DNA of 64,000 nt from a bacterium YEK0313 (GCA_000751295.2 CCMO02000001.1:4368615-4432614), one strand, 5' to 3'. Shown: positions 25,707 to 35,745, counted from the first letter of the stretch. Program-made: numbers and translations. The notes: a model not told the origin generated them from the sequence alone.

Positions 25707-26311
25707 ACAGTCTGTCCGCGCGCCGTCTCGGCGCGGCGCTGCTGAGCTTGAGCCTCGTCGTGCCGGTTCGCCCGGCTGGGGCGGAGACCATGTCCCTGCC
25801 GCAGGGGATCATCCTCGACCTGCCCGACGGCTGGCGCGTCGACGGGCCGGACCAGGGCCGGCTCGGCAGGGACGGGCTGAGGCGCGTCCAGCTCGTCTGC
25901 GAAACCGAGACCTGCCGGACGACACAGGAGACCTGCACAATCCTGACGCGGGACGGTACTGTCGAGGGCGTCGACGATGCCGCCCGGCTCCGCGGGCTCT
26001 ACCAGTCGCCGTTTCAGCGTTATCTGAGGCTGCGGGCCGTGCTGCGCGCCACCAGCCGCGATGCGGAGATCCTGTCGCCGCTGGAGCTCGTCCGCCTCGG
26101 CCAGCGCGACTGGTACGGCGTCGAGACCGACGCCCGGCACAATTACAAGTCCGGCTTCTTCGCCGAGACCGTGGTCAATGGTCGCTATGTCGGTGCGATC
26201 TGCAAGACCTGCGAGACCGGCGCGGTCCGCCATCAGGATGCCCGCCGGATCCTGGCGAGCCTGAAATCGGTCGCCGCCAAGCCTACGGCCCTGCTCGCGC
26301 GGCCGGAGTGA
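25703..26311 (+). CDS. hypothetical secreted protein
   Basis: 202 residues with an N-terminal signal peptide (cleavage probably after PAGAE, about residue 28). Five to six Cys in the mature part (VCETETCRTTQETC, then ICKTCETG) would suit disulfides in the periplasm. I do not recognise a family. Coupled by ATGA overlap to the YcxB-like membrane protein, which may be its partner. Confidence 0.65.
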   Translation: MNSLSARRLGAALLSLSLVVPVRPAGAETMSLPQGIILDLPDGWRVDGPDQGRLGRDGLRRVQLVCETETCRTTQETCTILTRDGTVEGVDDAARLRGLYQSPFQRYLRLRAVLRATSRDAEILSPLELVRLGQRDWYGVETDARHNYKSGFFAETVVNGRYVGAICKTCETGAVRHQDARRILASLKSVAAKPTALLARPE

Positions 26312-26333
26312 GGAACGACCGGCGCAGGCACTT

Positions 26334-26891
26334 TCAGCCTGCGGCGCCCGGCTCCGGCACGAACGAGGTCTTGTCCTCGCTCCGGCAGGCCGCCTCGCCG
26401 GAGCGCCGGAGCTCGTCCTGATAGGGAAAGGTCCGGCGCATCGGCTGCAGACGCTCGCCGGGCTCGCCGGTGAGAGCCAGCACGGGCTGGCCATCGGCCT
26501 GCGGCCGGTAGAGATGACCCTGCACGGCATGGCGGTCGGCGCCGGTCCGGCGATCGAAAGTGCCGGCGAACCGGTCGGTCCCGAACATGGCCTCCGCCGG
26601 CTCGAGCCGCAGGGCAAGGTCGCCGCAGCTGCCGTCGACGCGCACCCGGATGCCGCACCACCCGGCACCGCAGCGGCCGATATCGAGCACGACACCAAAA
26701 CGCTCGCTCACCCAGCGCCCCGCCAGCGCCGCCGCCCCGGCCCCGACCTCACCCGCGGGCCTCGTGGCGCCGTCCGCGCCGGCCATGCTAGCCTGCGGCA
26801 TGAACGTCACGGCTGCCGCGACCACCAGCCCCGCTCCAGCCCTTGCCGCGCCGGCAATCCGCGGATCGCGGCTGCGCCTGCTCTTCGCCAA
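26334..26891 (-). CDS. hypothetical secreted protein, DUF2147-like
   Basis: 185 residues. A basic N-terminus with a hydrophobic stretch (AGAGLVVAAAVTFMPQASMA) looks like a signal peptide. The mature part opens LAGRWVSERFGVVLDIGRCGAGWCGIRVRV, close to the G-x-W...CG..CG pattern of DUF2147 proteins. It converges on the preceding secreted protein. Its first ~30 codons overlap head to head with the divergent DUF2306-like gene, so one of the two starts may be further inside. Confidence 0.55.
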   Translation of the reverse strand: MAKSRRSRDPRIAGAARAGAGLVVAAAVTFMPQASMAGADGATRPAGEVGAGAAALAGRWVSERFGVVLDIGRCGAGWCGIRVRVDGSCGDLALRLEPAEAMFGTDRFAGTFDRRTGADRHAVQGHLYRPQADGQPVLALTGEPGERLQPMRRTFPYQDELRRSGEAACRSEDKTSFVPEPGAAG

Positions 26892-27465
26892 GATCCTGCT
26901 CCCCAGCCTCGTCGCCGTGCTGATCCTACCATTCGCCGCCGTGGCTGTCCTGACGGCGGCGGGCCGGCTTGGCCTGCCCTATGAGCTCGCGGTCATCGAC
27001 GAGGCTCTCCCCGGCCTGTTCAGGGCGCATATGCTGTCCGGCGCGCTTGCACTGCTGCTGGTGCCTGCCGCGATCGGCGCGCGCCCGCGGCACCGGCTGC
27101 ACCGGACGCTCGGCCGGGCCGCGGCCATTGCGGTGCTGGTGGGCGGCCTCACCGCCCTGCCCGTCGCGCTCGCCAGCGTCGCCCTGCCGACGGCCAGGGC
27201 CGGCTTCGTCGCACAGGGGGTCGTCTGGCTGGGACTGCTCGGCATCGGCTGGCGTGCCATCCGGCGCGGCGATGCCGCGGCCCACCGGCGCGCCATGCTC
27301 TGCCTCGCCGCCGTGACGTCGGCGGCCCTCTGGCTGAGGCCCGCCATGGTCCTGGTGCGTCTCGCCGACTGGCCGTTCGACATCGCCTATGCGGCCATCG
27401 CCTGGGGCGCCTGGCTGCTGCCTCTGACCGCCGTCGCAGCGCTGACGTTCCGCCGCGCAGCCTAG
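26800..27465 (+). CDS. DUF2306-like membrane protein
   Basis: 221 residues with about six membrane helices. FRAHMLSGALALLLVPAAIGARPRHRLHRTLGRAA (HxxxGxxxL...HR..GR) is the pattern of DUF2306 predicted membrane proteins; HRRAMLCLAAVTSAALWLRP later fits too. The frame is open from 26560, but the signal begins at about 26800. It overlaps the start of the minus-strand gene by about 90 bases and the stop of the TPR gene by four. Confidence 0.6.
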   Translation: MNVTAAATTSPAPALAAPAIRGSRLRLLFAKILLPSLVAVLILPFAAVAVLTAAGRLGLPYELAVIDEALPGLFRAHMLSGALALLLVPAAIGARPRHRLHRTLGRAAAIAVLVGGLTALPVALASVALPTARAGFVAQGVVWLGLLGIGWRAIRRGDAAAHRRAMLCLAAVTSAALWLRPAMVLVRLADWPFDIAYAAIAWGAWLLPLTAVAALTFRRAA

Positions 27466-30400
27466 CCCTGACGCGGCGCGCTCGGCGCCTCGGCCGAACC
27501 CGAAGCCGGCGCCGCCGGCCGCCGCTGCTGGCCCGGCGCCTCGGTCGGATAGCGCTGACGGTAGTTCTGCAGGAAGGCGTCGAGCGTGTCCCGATCGGCG
27601 ATCGACCGGGCGATCTCGCGATATTCGACGCCGCGCGCCTCGATCGGCGCGGTGACGACGTCGAAGGCGCGCGCATCCGCCGTGGCGGTCATGGACTGGC
27701 GCCAGCGGCCACGCAGCCGATCCAGCCCCAGTTGCTCGTCGCTCAAGGCGTAGCCGATGGCGGCCCGCAGGAGATGGCGCCGCTCGTCGTCGTTGAGCGG
27801 CGTGCCGGCGCGCCGGGCCGACACCCATTTCTCGCTCTGCTCGGCCGATTCCCGATAGCGCTGGGCCGACCACAGGATGTCGGCACGCAGCATTTCCGAT
27901 TCCAGCCCCCTGACATCGCCGAGCAGTTCCAGCGCCTGGTCCGGCCGGCCGGCATCGGCGAGCGCCCGCGCTTCCAGGAGATAGCGCTGGGCACGCAGCT
28001 GTTCGGGCAGGTCGGCGAGCCGGGTGGCGCGCAGCACCTGCAGGGCCGAGGCCGGCTTGCGGTTCATGAGGTGCACGACGGCAAGCCGGGCCGCCACCTG
28101 CGAGCGCGCCGCACCGGTCAGGCGCTTGTCCACCTGGTGCTGCAGCAGCGCCGCCGCCTGGTCGAGCAGGTCCATATTGGCGAGGCGATCGGCCAGCCGG
28201 CGGATGATCTCGTCGCCACGCCGGCCCTGCGGGGTCATGTCGCGGAAATCGTAATAGAGCGCCAGCGCATCCACCGGCTGCATCGCGTCGGCATTGCCGT
28301 CGAGGAACAGCGACTCGAAATGACGCGCGACGTCGTCCTGCATGCCACGCACCGAGTCCGAGCGCGGGAAGACTCGCATCGCATTGCGCATGGTGGTGAA
28401 GGCATCGCGGAACCGGCCCTGGTCGGCATAGAGCTTGGAGAGCATCGCCAGCGTGCGCGCCTCCACCTCGTCGCCGCGCCAGGCATAGCTCATCACTTCC
28501 AGCTCTTCGGTGGCGGCCGGCCCGTCGATCTCGCCGAGCTTGAGGCGCAGCGCGAGCCGCCGCTGGTCGGCATCGGCACGGACCGGTTCGTCGGGGCCGT
28601 TATGGGCCCGCGCATAGTCGCGCAGCGCCTCGCGCTCGTGGCCCTGCGCCTCGGCCAGCCGGCCGCGCAGCAGCGCGAACTGCTGCTCGCCGGCTGCGGG
28701 AATGCCAAGCTCCTGCAATTCGTCGAGGCGCTGGGCCGCCCGGCCGGGCGCGCCGCTGTCGAGCGCAGCCGCCACCGCGCTGGTGAGCAGCGTACGGGCG
28801 AGCGGCATGGGCAATACGCCGACCGGCGTTTCCGCGGCCTCGAAGGCCAGGTGCGCCTCGCGCGCGCGGCCATCGAGCGCCAGTGCCAGGCCCCGCCAGG
28901 CCGCCGCCTCGGGAGCGGAGGAAACTGCCGGATGGGCAAAATCCTGGAGCGCATCGGCCGGCCGCCGCAGCATGGCCGAGACGACGCCGCGCAGGCCCTG
29001 GATCGAGCCGTCCTCGGCGACCCGGCGGTCCTGCCGGATGATCGTCTCCAGCACGGCGCGCGCTTCCGGCCAGCGCTGCTGCGCCATGTAGAAGCGGGCG
29101 AGATCGAGCCGGCGTGGCGTGCGCTGCGTGTCGTGCACAGCGGCCGCGGCATTGACGAGATCGGCCTCGCGCTCGCGGAACGGCGCCTTCTCGTCCATCG
29201 CCCAGAGTTCGAGGTCGAACGTGATCGCGCGCGAACGCCGGGCCGAGCGGATCGGCGGCTGCGGCCGGGCGTTCTCGGCACTGAGCATGAGGCCGCGCGG
29301 CCGCGCGATGCTGACGCGCTCGCCGTCGATCGACACGGCGAGATCGTCGGCGAGCGGCTGGAATACCAGGCCGTGGCTGCCGGCGAGGATGTTGAACTCG
29401 ACCAGGTCCTGGTTCCGCAGGAACGAGCGGGCCGGCCCCGTGCCGGTCACCACCACCAGCTGGTCGCCGGCCAGAGGGTCGTTCAGCCGGTGCACCGTGC
29501 CGGCGCCGGGAAAGTCGGCCGAGGCGATCAGCCGGTCGCCGGAGCCGGTCGCGCGTGTCAGCGTCACCGGGCGCGGCGGCTCCAGGACCACGTCGGCGAG
29601 CGTCACGATCCACGCGGTGCCGTCGCGGCCGGTCGAGGCGAGCGCCTGCTTGTCGAGGCCGAGGCGAATGGCCGTGCCGCCGCGCGAGCGCGCCGCGTCG
29701 ACGGAGGTGAAGGCACCGGCGGCAGCGGCCTGCAGGCCGGAGAGATCGATCTGCTCGCGGGCATCGAAGACCAGCCACAGCGTATCGCCGCGCTGGAACA
29801 CGGCGCCTGCCGTCTCCCGGCCGAAGGGCACGAGGATGCGGATGGTGCCGCCCGAGCGGCGCGCCTGGATGACGACCGGCCCGGCAGGCGCCGCGGCGCT
29901 CGCGGCCGACGGCACGCGCCGCGGGACGGTGCGCGGGCCGGCCGGCCGGGTTCGCCTGATCGAGGATCGGAATCGGCAGGCCGGTCCCTTCCGGCAGGCC
30001 GTTGCCCGGCAGGCTGGTCGCGGCCGGCGGGTTCGGCGGCCCCTGGACATCGACGCGCGCGGCCTGCGCCGGCACCGGGCGCAGATGCCGCGTGCTGACG
30101 TCGACCACATAGGTGCCCTCCTCGCGGAACGCGCGGACATCCGCCTCCGGAGCCACGGTCATGCGGATGGTGAGCTCCTCGGTGCCGGTACTGGCCTCGA
30201 TCTCCGGCACGAAGGACGGCAGCGCCTCGCGGGCCTGGCTCAGATCGGCGTTGAAGGGTTTGGCGACCTTCAGCACCAGCCGGTCGCCCGACCGGTCGAG
30301 AGACACGCCTGTCGGTTCCGGCAGGGTCAGCACGAAACGGGTGAAGGTCGGATGGTTGCCGACACGGATCGCGACCGGCGGCATGACCCGCGCGGCGCGC

Positions 30401-30960
30401 TGGGCCTCGGCGATCTGGGCGCGCCGTTCAGCCTCGCGCGCCCGGCGGGTCAGCTCCTCGACGACCTCGGCCGGCAGGGCGGGCGGCGGACCGCGCCAGC
30501 TGTCGGGCAGCATGTCGACGAACAGCCGCTCGCCGGCTTCCATCGCATTGACGGTCACGCGCTGGCTGAGCGCGAAGCGCAGCGACCGGCCGTCCGGATC
30601 GCGCCGCACCGCCGTGACATAGCCGGGAAGCCGCGCGGCGAGCCCCGCCGCCGCAGCCTCGACCGGGCGGCGGAAGGTGACGATCATCACCCCGCCGCTC
30701 ACCTTCACGTCGGTCGGCGTCGGCTGGTTGAAGCCGAAGACGAGGCGCGCGAAGCCGTCATTGATAGTGGCCGATATCTCCGCCCGGCCCGGCTGGGGCC
30801 GGCTGGCGGCCGACTGGATCGTCCGGCCTTCGGCCGGTTGCGCCCCTGCGGGCAGGGATAGGTGTCCCGCGAGACCGATGGCGATCAGGCAGGATCCGGT
30901 CAGTGTGGCCGCAACGCCCATCCTGGCGCGGCCCCTGAGGCATTGCGCGTTCCCGTCCAT
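27462..30960 (-). CDS. large secreted TPR protein of the fliL-motE neighbourhood, frameshifted
   Basis: The N-terminal part (30960 to about 29950) has a signal peptide (hydrophobic to about LPAGAQPAEG) and beta-rich sequence of AMIN-like character. The C-terminal part (about 29930 to 27462) in the next frame is mostly helical TPR-like repeats (ARFYMAQQRWPEARAVLE, LSKLYADQGRFRDAFTTMRN). The break falls in the run of GGCC repeats at 29935-29950. One base too many, or one extra four-base CGGC unit, would explain it. Joined, the protein has about 1,165 residues. Similar TPR proteins accompany motE/fliM in related bacteria, as I recall, but the role is not known. It would lie in the periplasm. Confidence 0.7.
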
Positions 30961-31043
30961 GGGTTCGCCACTCGCTGTGCTGCGCCGGTCACACGATATC
31001 CGACGCCCGGTTCCTTCGTGTGACCGGTCGCGGGCATCATCGC

Positions 31044-31062
31044 GGGCTGCTGTTAACAGCCC
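31044..31062. terminator. short hairpin between GNAT and TPR genes
   Basis: GGGCTG and CAGCCC arms enclose a palindromic core (GCTGTTAACAGC at 31049-31060). There is no T-tract, so a terminator role is only possible. It may equally be an operator in front of the TPR gene. Confidence 0.3.
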
Positions 31063-31137
31063 GTTTCGGCGATCGGCGAATGTTGCGGTGCAAATGCCCG
31101 ATCGAGGCAGGTTGAAGCGATTTTGCCGGTTTCGCGT

Positions 31138-31617
31138 TCAGAGCCGTTTTTCCATGAAGACGCTCAGTGGATCCTCGGCATAGTCGGCGAAGGGACCGCG
31201 CGGGGCAAAACCCATGCCCGCGTAGAGGCCGAGCGCGGCGTGGCTGGCAACGCCGGTCTCCAGCCGCAGGACGCCGACGTCCTCGGCCTCGGCACAGGCG
31301 ATGAGGCGGGCGAGCACGCGCCGCGACAGGCCCCGGCCGCGTGCCGGCTCGATCACCCACATTCGCTTGATTTCGGCCCAGTCGCCGTGGAGCACGATCG
31401 CGCCGGTCGCGAGCGCGGTGCCGTCCGCCGCGCGCGCGACGAAGAACCGCACATTGGGTCGGCGCAACGCCTCGAGCGGCAGGTGGTGATTGCTTTCGGC
31501 GGGATAGAGAGCCGCCGAATTGGCCTCGCCCTGGGCGAGCAGGGCGACGATGTCGGGCTGCGCCGGATCCTCCTCGCGGATGTCGACCGAAGCGGTCTCG
31601 GGCTGGTACTGCGTCAT
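31138..31617 (-). CDS. GNAT family N-acetyltransferase
   Basis: 159 residues. The acetyl-CoA loop is in IKRMWVIEPARGRGLSRRVLARL (R/Q-x-x-G-x-G/A type), followed by LRLETGVASHAALGLYAGMGFAPRGPF, the usual strand and C-terminal motif. The start at 31617 (MTQYQPE) has GGGAT before it; the longer frame to 31680 looks spurious. The target is unknown. It separates motE from the TPR gene and may be unrelated to motility. Confidence 0.85.
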   Translation of the reverse strand: MTQYQPETASVDIREEDPAQPDIVALLAQGEANSAALYPAESNHHLPLEALRRPNVRFFVARAADGTALATGAIVLHGDWAEIKRMWVIEPARGRGLSRRVLARLIACAEAEDVGVLRLETGVASHAALGLYAGMGFAPRGPFADYAEDPLSVFMEKRL

Positions 31618-31735
31618 GGCGATCCCATCGTGCTCGATCTGGCGGCGCAAACCGGGGCACCGTGCCCAGGGAGCGGGCAAGGCGCGGGTCGCGGCGACAC
31701 CTGGCCGATCGGGAGCAAGGGCCGTGCCGCCGCCG

Positions 31736-32479
31736 TCAGCGGGTCGGCTGGCCCTCGATCTTCGGCAGTTGCGCCGCCGGCACCTGGCGCGGATCGACGC
31801 TGGCGGTCTGGCCCGGCCGGCGCGCCAGCTCCACGGTCAGCCGCTGCGCGGGAGCGGCCTGCATCTGGGCGAGCACGTCGGCGAGCTTCTGCGGCCGCAT
31901 GGCGCGGGCGACCTCCACCACGACCGCCAACTCGAGATTGTCGAAGATGCGCGCGGCATCCTTTGGCCGCATCGTCTCGTACATGCTGACGAAGCCGCGG
32001 AAGCGCTGCTGCTCGGCTTCGTCGCGCCGCTGCTCGAGCCCGGCGATGCGGCTTTCCAGCTCCTTCAGCTCGTTCGCCCGCTGCTCCATGCGCCGCTCGG
32101 CGGCGCGCAGCAGGTTCTCGCGCATGTCGAGCTCGCGCTGGCGGTTGTCGAGCTCCTGGCGGCGCTCCTGCAGGCGTTCGAGGATCGCCCGCTCGGACGC
32201 GGAGACCTGCGGCGGCTGGGGCAAGGCGAGATTGTTGAGCGGCTGCGGCGAAGGCGGCGTCGGCGCGGCGGGCGGCGCCGCCGGCGGCGTGACCGACCCG
32301 GTTGTCAGCATGGCATCGTTCGTCCCCGCCCGCTCGGGGCCGGGAATGCCGCGGTCCTGCGCGTGCACGGTGCGCGGGCCGGCCGGGCCGACATCGCCGC
32401 TGGCCAGGCCGACCACCTTCAGGAACAGAAGGCTGCCGACGGCAACCGTGACGATCGGCAGGAGGCGCGGCTGGTTCAT
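31736..32479 (-). CDS. motE: MotE family protein (flagellar motor)
   Basis: 247 residues. An N-terminal membrane segment (LLPIVTVAVGSLLFLKVVGL), a Pro/Ala spacer, a long coiled coil (about 95-165, ERLQERRQELDNRQRELDMREN), then an MgtE-N-like helical domain (MYETMRPKDAARIFDNL). This is the MotE layout known from rhizobia, where MotE acts as periplasmic chaperone for MotC. The start MNQPRLL at 32479 precedes the hydrophobic segment directly. It lies 10 bases after the DUF6468 gene. Confidence 0.85.
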   Translation of the reverse strand: MNQPRLLPIVTVAVGSLLFLKVVGLASGDVGPAGPRTVHAQDRGIPGPERAGTNDAMLTTGSVTPPAAPPAAPTPPSPQPLNNLALPQPPQVSASERAILERLQERRQELDNRQRELDMRENLLRAAERRMEQRANELKELESRIAGLEQRRDEAEQQRFRGFVSMYETMRPKDAARIFDNLELAVVVEVARAMRPQKLADVLAQMQAAPAQRLTVELARRPGQTASVDPRQVPAAQLPKIEGQPTR

Positions 32480-32489
32480 CGCCAATCCC

Positions 32490-32954
32490 TTAGGCGGCCC
32501 GGGCGCTGACGCGCGCGGCAAAGGCGGTGGCGGCGGCAAGGGTCGAGGCCGCGTTGGCCTGCCCCGGCATCACACCCGCCTCGTGTGCGCCCTCGGTCTC
32601 CGCGGCTTCGCGCGCGGTGGCGGCCCGCGCCGCGGCGGTGATGCGCGAGATCCGCTTGACCACCTCCTGGCCCGACTTCACCTCGCGGTCGATCTCGGCA
32701 ATGAACTGCTCGGCGCTGCGCAGCCGCTCGCCCAGCGTCGTGTCGCATTCGCGCACCGTGACCTTGAGGCCCTGGATGGCGCGCTCGGCGATTTCGGTGG
32801 CGGTGACCAGCTCGGCGATCGTCGCCTTCAGCGCCTGCTCGTCCGAACGCAGGCGTTCGAGGCGCCGGTTGAGCAGGACGCAATAGGCGATGGTGGCGGC
32901 CAGCAGGCCGCAGACCATGAGCTCGACGAGGAGCGAAATGACGAAGCTGGACAT
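32490..32954 (-). CDS. DUF6468 domain-containing protein
   Basis: 154 residues: one N-terminal membrane helix (ISLLVELMVCGLLAATIAYCVLLNRRL) and a long coiled coil with the RSDEQALKATIAELVTATEIAERAIQGLK stretch characteristic of DUF6468. It sits between fliM and motE, as in other Hyphomicrobiales. Its start touches the fliM stop, suggesting coupled expression. A motility role is inferred from context. Confidence 0.85.
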   Translation of the reverse strand: MSSFVISLLVELMVCGLLAATIAYCVLLNRRLERLRSDEQALKATIAELVTATEIAERAIQGLKVTVRECDTTLGERLRSAEQFIAEIDREVKSGQEVVKRISRITAAARAATAREAAETEGAHEAGVMPGQANAASTLAAATAFAARVSARAA

Positions 32955-34114
32955 CAGAGTTCCTGCCCACCTGAAGAGATCTGCTCGAACTGCGTGAGGG
33001 TCGTCCGCGCCCGCCGCAGCGGGCGCTGCACCTTCACCGCCACCTTGTCGCCGACCCGGCCCATGCGGCCCTCGGTCAGGATCTGGTCGCCGCAGCGCAC
33101 CTTGACCAGCGCGTCCGGTTTCATGTCCAGCACCAGCGTGTCGCCGACCTTCAGGTTCATCAGCTGACGCAGCGGCAGATCGGCCTCGTAGAGCACCGCC
33201 TCGACCGCGGTGCGCGCCTGGAAGATCTCGGAGGCGAGGTGCCCCTCCCAGACCGGGTCGCGGCCGAGCTTCTCGCCGACGAAGGTCTGCATCAGCCGGT
33301 CGCGGATCGGCTCGATCGTCGCATAGGGCAGGAGCATCTCGACCGAACCGCCGCGCTCCTCCATGTCGATGCGCAGGCGCACCAGGATGGCGGCGTTGTT
33401 CGGCCGGGAGATCGCGGCGAAACGCGGATTGGTCTCCAGCCTGTCGATGCGGAAATTGACCGGCGAGATCGGCCGGAAGGCGGCCTCCGCGTCGGCCAGG
33501 ATCACCTCGATCATGCGCTTGACGAGGCCCATCTCGATGGTCGTGTAGGGCCGGCCCTCGACACGGATCGCGGTGACGCCGCGCCGGCCGCCGAGCAGCA
33601 CGTCGATGATCGAATAGATCAGGCTAGAATCGATGGTGGCGATGCCGAAATTATCCCATTCCTCGGCCTTGAAGATGGTCAGGATGGCCGGCAGCGGAAT
33701 GGAGTTGAGATAGTCGGCGAAGCGCACCGCGTGGATGCGGTCCAGCGACACTTCGACATTGTCGGAGGTGAAGTTGCGCAGCGACGTCGTCAGCAGGCGG
33801 ACCAGCCTGTCGAAGACGATGTCGAGCATCGGCAGCCGCTCGTAGGCGACCATGGCCGAGTCGATGATGGCGCGGATGCCGCCATTGTCGGTCAGCGCGA
33901 GATCTTCGACGGAGAAGCCGAGGAGGTTGTCGATCTCCTCCTGGTTCAGGATGCGTTCGGCTCCGCCCTTGGCCGAACCGGCATGGGCCAGCCCGTCCTC
34001 GCCGAGCGCAGTCCAGTCCTCGTTGCCGTCGAGGCCGCCGGCCCCCTGCTCCTCGAGCGCCATGCCCCATTCGGCGGCAAGCGCGTCCTGGTCGATGTCC
34101 TTCCCCCCGGCCAT
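32954..34114 (-). CDS. fliM: flagellar motor switch protein FliM
   Basis: 386 residues. The CheY-P-binding-type peptide ILNQEEIDNLLGF occurs near residue 55-70, after an acidic N-terminal extension. The central CheC-like domain and C-terminal SpoA domain (LMNLKVGDTLVLDMKPDALVKVRCGDQILTEGRMG) complete the family layout. C-ring component controlling rotation. I start at MAGGKDID (34114), as the upstream codons look non-coding. It follows fliL by 13 bases. Confidence 0.93.
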   Translation of the reverse strand: MAGGKDIDQDALAAEWGMALEEQGAGGLDGNEDWTALGEDGLAHAGSAKGGAERILNQEEIDNLLGFSVEDLALTDNGGIRAIIDSAMVAYERLPMLDIVFDRLVRLLTTSLRNFTSDNVEVSLDRIHAVRFADYLNSIPLPAILTIFKAEEWDNFGIATIDSSLIYSIIDVLLGGRRGVTAIRVEGRPYTTIEMGLVKRMIEVILADAEAAFRPISPVNFRIDRLETNPRFAAISRPNNAAILVRLRIDMEERGGSVEMLLPYATIEPIRDRLMQTFVGEKLGRDPVWEGHLASEIFQARTAVEAVLYEADLPLRQLMNLKVGDTLVLDMKPDALVKVRCGDQILTEGRMGRVGDKVAVKVQRPLRRARTTLTQFEQISSGGQEL

Positions 34115-34127
34115 GGCGCTCAAGCCC

Positions 34128-34628
34128 TCACTGCACGATGATTTCGCGGAACAGCACGGCATTGACCCGCGCCGGATGCACCGCCGTATTGACCCGCCGG
34201 GTCAGTTCGTCGCGCAGCCGGAAGATGCCGGCCGAGCCTTCGATGTCGGAGGGGCGAACCTCGCGCAGATAGAGCTGGAAGGCATCGATCACGCGCGGCA
34301 TGACCGGCCGGATCTGCTCGGCGGTCCGCGCATCGGCGACCTCGAGCGCCACCTTCACCCGAAGATACTGGGCGCGGTCCTGACCGACCGACAGATTGAC
34401 CGTCATCTCGGGCAGGTCGACGAAGGACACGGGGATCGCGGCATGAACCGGCTCGGTATTGCGGACCTCCGCGCGCGGCTTCATGAGGAAGAACCAGGCG
34501 CCCCCGCCGATCGCCAGGGCCGCGACCGCCGCACCGATGACGACGAGCCGCGTCTTCGAGCCTCCGCCCGCAACGTCCTCTTCCTCGCCGTCCTCGACGG
34601 CGTCGGTCTTTTTCGGTTTCTTCGCCAT
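34128..34628 (-). CDS. fliL: flagellar basal body-associated protein FliL
   Basis: 166 residues: charged N-terminus (AKKPKKTDAVEDGEEED), one membrane helix (LVVIGAAVAALAIGGGAWFFLM) and a periplasmic FliL domain (FVDLPEMTVNLS..RAQYLRVKVALEV). It associates with the stator. First gene of fliL-fliM-DUF6468-motE, with a CtrA-like box 48 bases upstream. Confidence 0.93.
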   Translation of the reverse strand: MAKKPKKTDAVEDGEEEDVAGGGSKTRLVVIGAAVAALAIGGGAWFFLMKPRAEVRNTEPVHAAIPVSFVDLPEMTVNLSVGQDRAQYLRVKVALEVADARTAEQIRPVMPRVIDAFQLYLREVRPSDIEGSAGIFRLRDELTRRVNTAVHPARVNAVLFREIIVQ

Positions 34629-34675
34629 GCCTTGCGCCCACCAGACTCAATGCTGCAGACGATGTCGCCACGATG

Positions 34676-34691
34676 GTTAACGGGACGCTAA
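34676..34691 (-). promoter_or_regulatory. CtrA-type box upstream of fliL
   Basis: Minus-strand reading TTAG-N7-TTAAC, one mismatch from consensus. It lies in the 323-base divergent gap between fliL and flgF. Further TTAAC half-sites lie nearby (34698-34702). Confidence 0.5.
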
Positions 34692-34809
34692 TTTTCGTTA
34701 ACGAGCGGCAAAATTTGCCGGGTCTTTCGCGCCGCCCCGGCGCATTCTGCCGGGCGCATGGTTAGCAAGATCTCTCCATAAGTGGTTGATATTGCTTGAA
34801 CGCGGCATT

Positions 34810-34825
34810 TGGCACGGACCATGCC
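34810..34825 (+). promoter_or_regulatory. sigma-54-type promoter for flgF-flgG-flgA-flgH
   Basis: TGGCACG at 34810-34816, four bases, then ATGCC. The GG (34811-34812) and GC (34823-34824) are 10 bases apart, the required -24/-12 spacing. It differs from TGGCAC-N5-TTGC by one base. The expected start of transcription is near 34836, giving a leader of about 115 bases. FlgF is sigma-54/FlbD dependent in Caulobacter, and the FliX gene in this window fits. Confidence 0.6.
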
Positions 34826-34951
34826 AAGGCTGAGGACGGGTCCGCTGCCGTTTGGGAGAACGGGATCGGGCCCGAACTGGGGAAGAGCCGCGCGGCTTGC
34901 CGCCTTGGGAGAGGCGGGACGACGGCGCGGCGCGACATTGGGACAGGTCCG

Positions 34952-35731
34952 ATGGAGAACATCTCTCTCGTCGGCCTCTCGCGGCAGGTTGCCCTGCGGC
35001 GGGAGCTGGACGTTATTGCCAACAATCTCGCGAACCTGAACACGACCGGGTTCAAGGGCGACGCTGTCGTCTTCGAGGAGTTCATCAGTCCGACCGCGAA
35101 CGACCAGACGTTTCAGCGCGGCGCCGACCGGCGCCTGTCCTTCGTCTGGGACCGGGCGACCGCGACCAATCTCGGCCAAGGCCCGCTCGAACAGACCGGC
35201 AACGGGCTCGATGTCGGCATCGGCGGGCGCGGCTATTTCGTCGTCCGCACGCCCGAGGGCGAGCGCTACACCCGCAATGGCTCGTTCGAGATCAACGCCC
35301 AGGGCCAGCTCGTCACCAAGCAGGGCTACCCGGTCCTCGGCGACACCGGCCCGATCACCTTCGACCAGGCCGATACCGGCATCACCATCACCCGCGACGG
35401 CACGATCAGCGTCATCGGCAACAATGCCACCAACCAGCCCGCGGGCCTGCGTGGCCGCCTGCGCCTCGTCGAGGGCAATACCCCCCGCGCGCTGGAAAAG
35501 GCCGGCGACAACCTGTTCCAGCTTCGGGCCGGCGCCCAGGTGACCAATCTGACCCCGGCCAATGTCGATCTGCGCCAGGGCTATATCGAGAAATCCAACG
35601 TCACCCCGGTGGTCGAAATGTCCCGGATGATCGAGGTGACCCGCGCCTATACCGCGCTCTCCGCATCCATCGAACGCCACGACCAACTCCGCCGCGACGC
35701 GATCCGCTCGCTCGGCAACCCGGCAAGCTGA
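34952..35731 (+). CDS. flgF: flagellar basal-body rod protein FlgF
   Basis: 259 residues from MENISLVGLSRQVALRRELDVIANNLANLNTTGFKGD, the conserved N-terminal rod motif. Central FlgEFG region (GFRGYFVVRTPEGERYTRNGSFEIN-like) and C-terminal VVEMSRMIEVTRAYTALSASI helix are present. Proximal rod. The frame is open upstream to 34796, but the family start is clear at 34952. First gene of the flgF-G-A-H block. Confidence 0.95.
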   Translation: MENISLVGLSRQVALRRELDVIANNLANLNTTGFKGDAVVFEEFISPTANDQTFQRGADRRLSFVWDRATATNLGQGPLEQTGNGLDVGIGGRGYFVVRTPEGERYTRNGSFEINAQGQLVTKQGYPVLGDTGPITFDQADTGITITRDGTISVIGNNATNQPAGLRGRLRLVEGNTPRALEKAGDNLFQLRAGAQVTNLTPANVDLRQGYIEKSNVTPVVEMSRMIEVTRAYTALSASIERHDQLRRDAIRSLGNPAS

Positions 35732-35745
35732 GGAGCTTCATCGCC

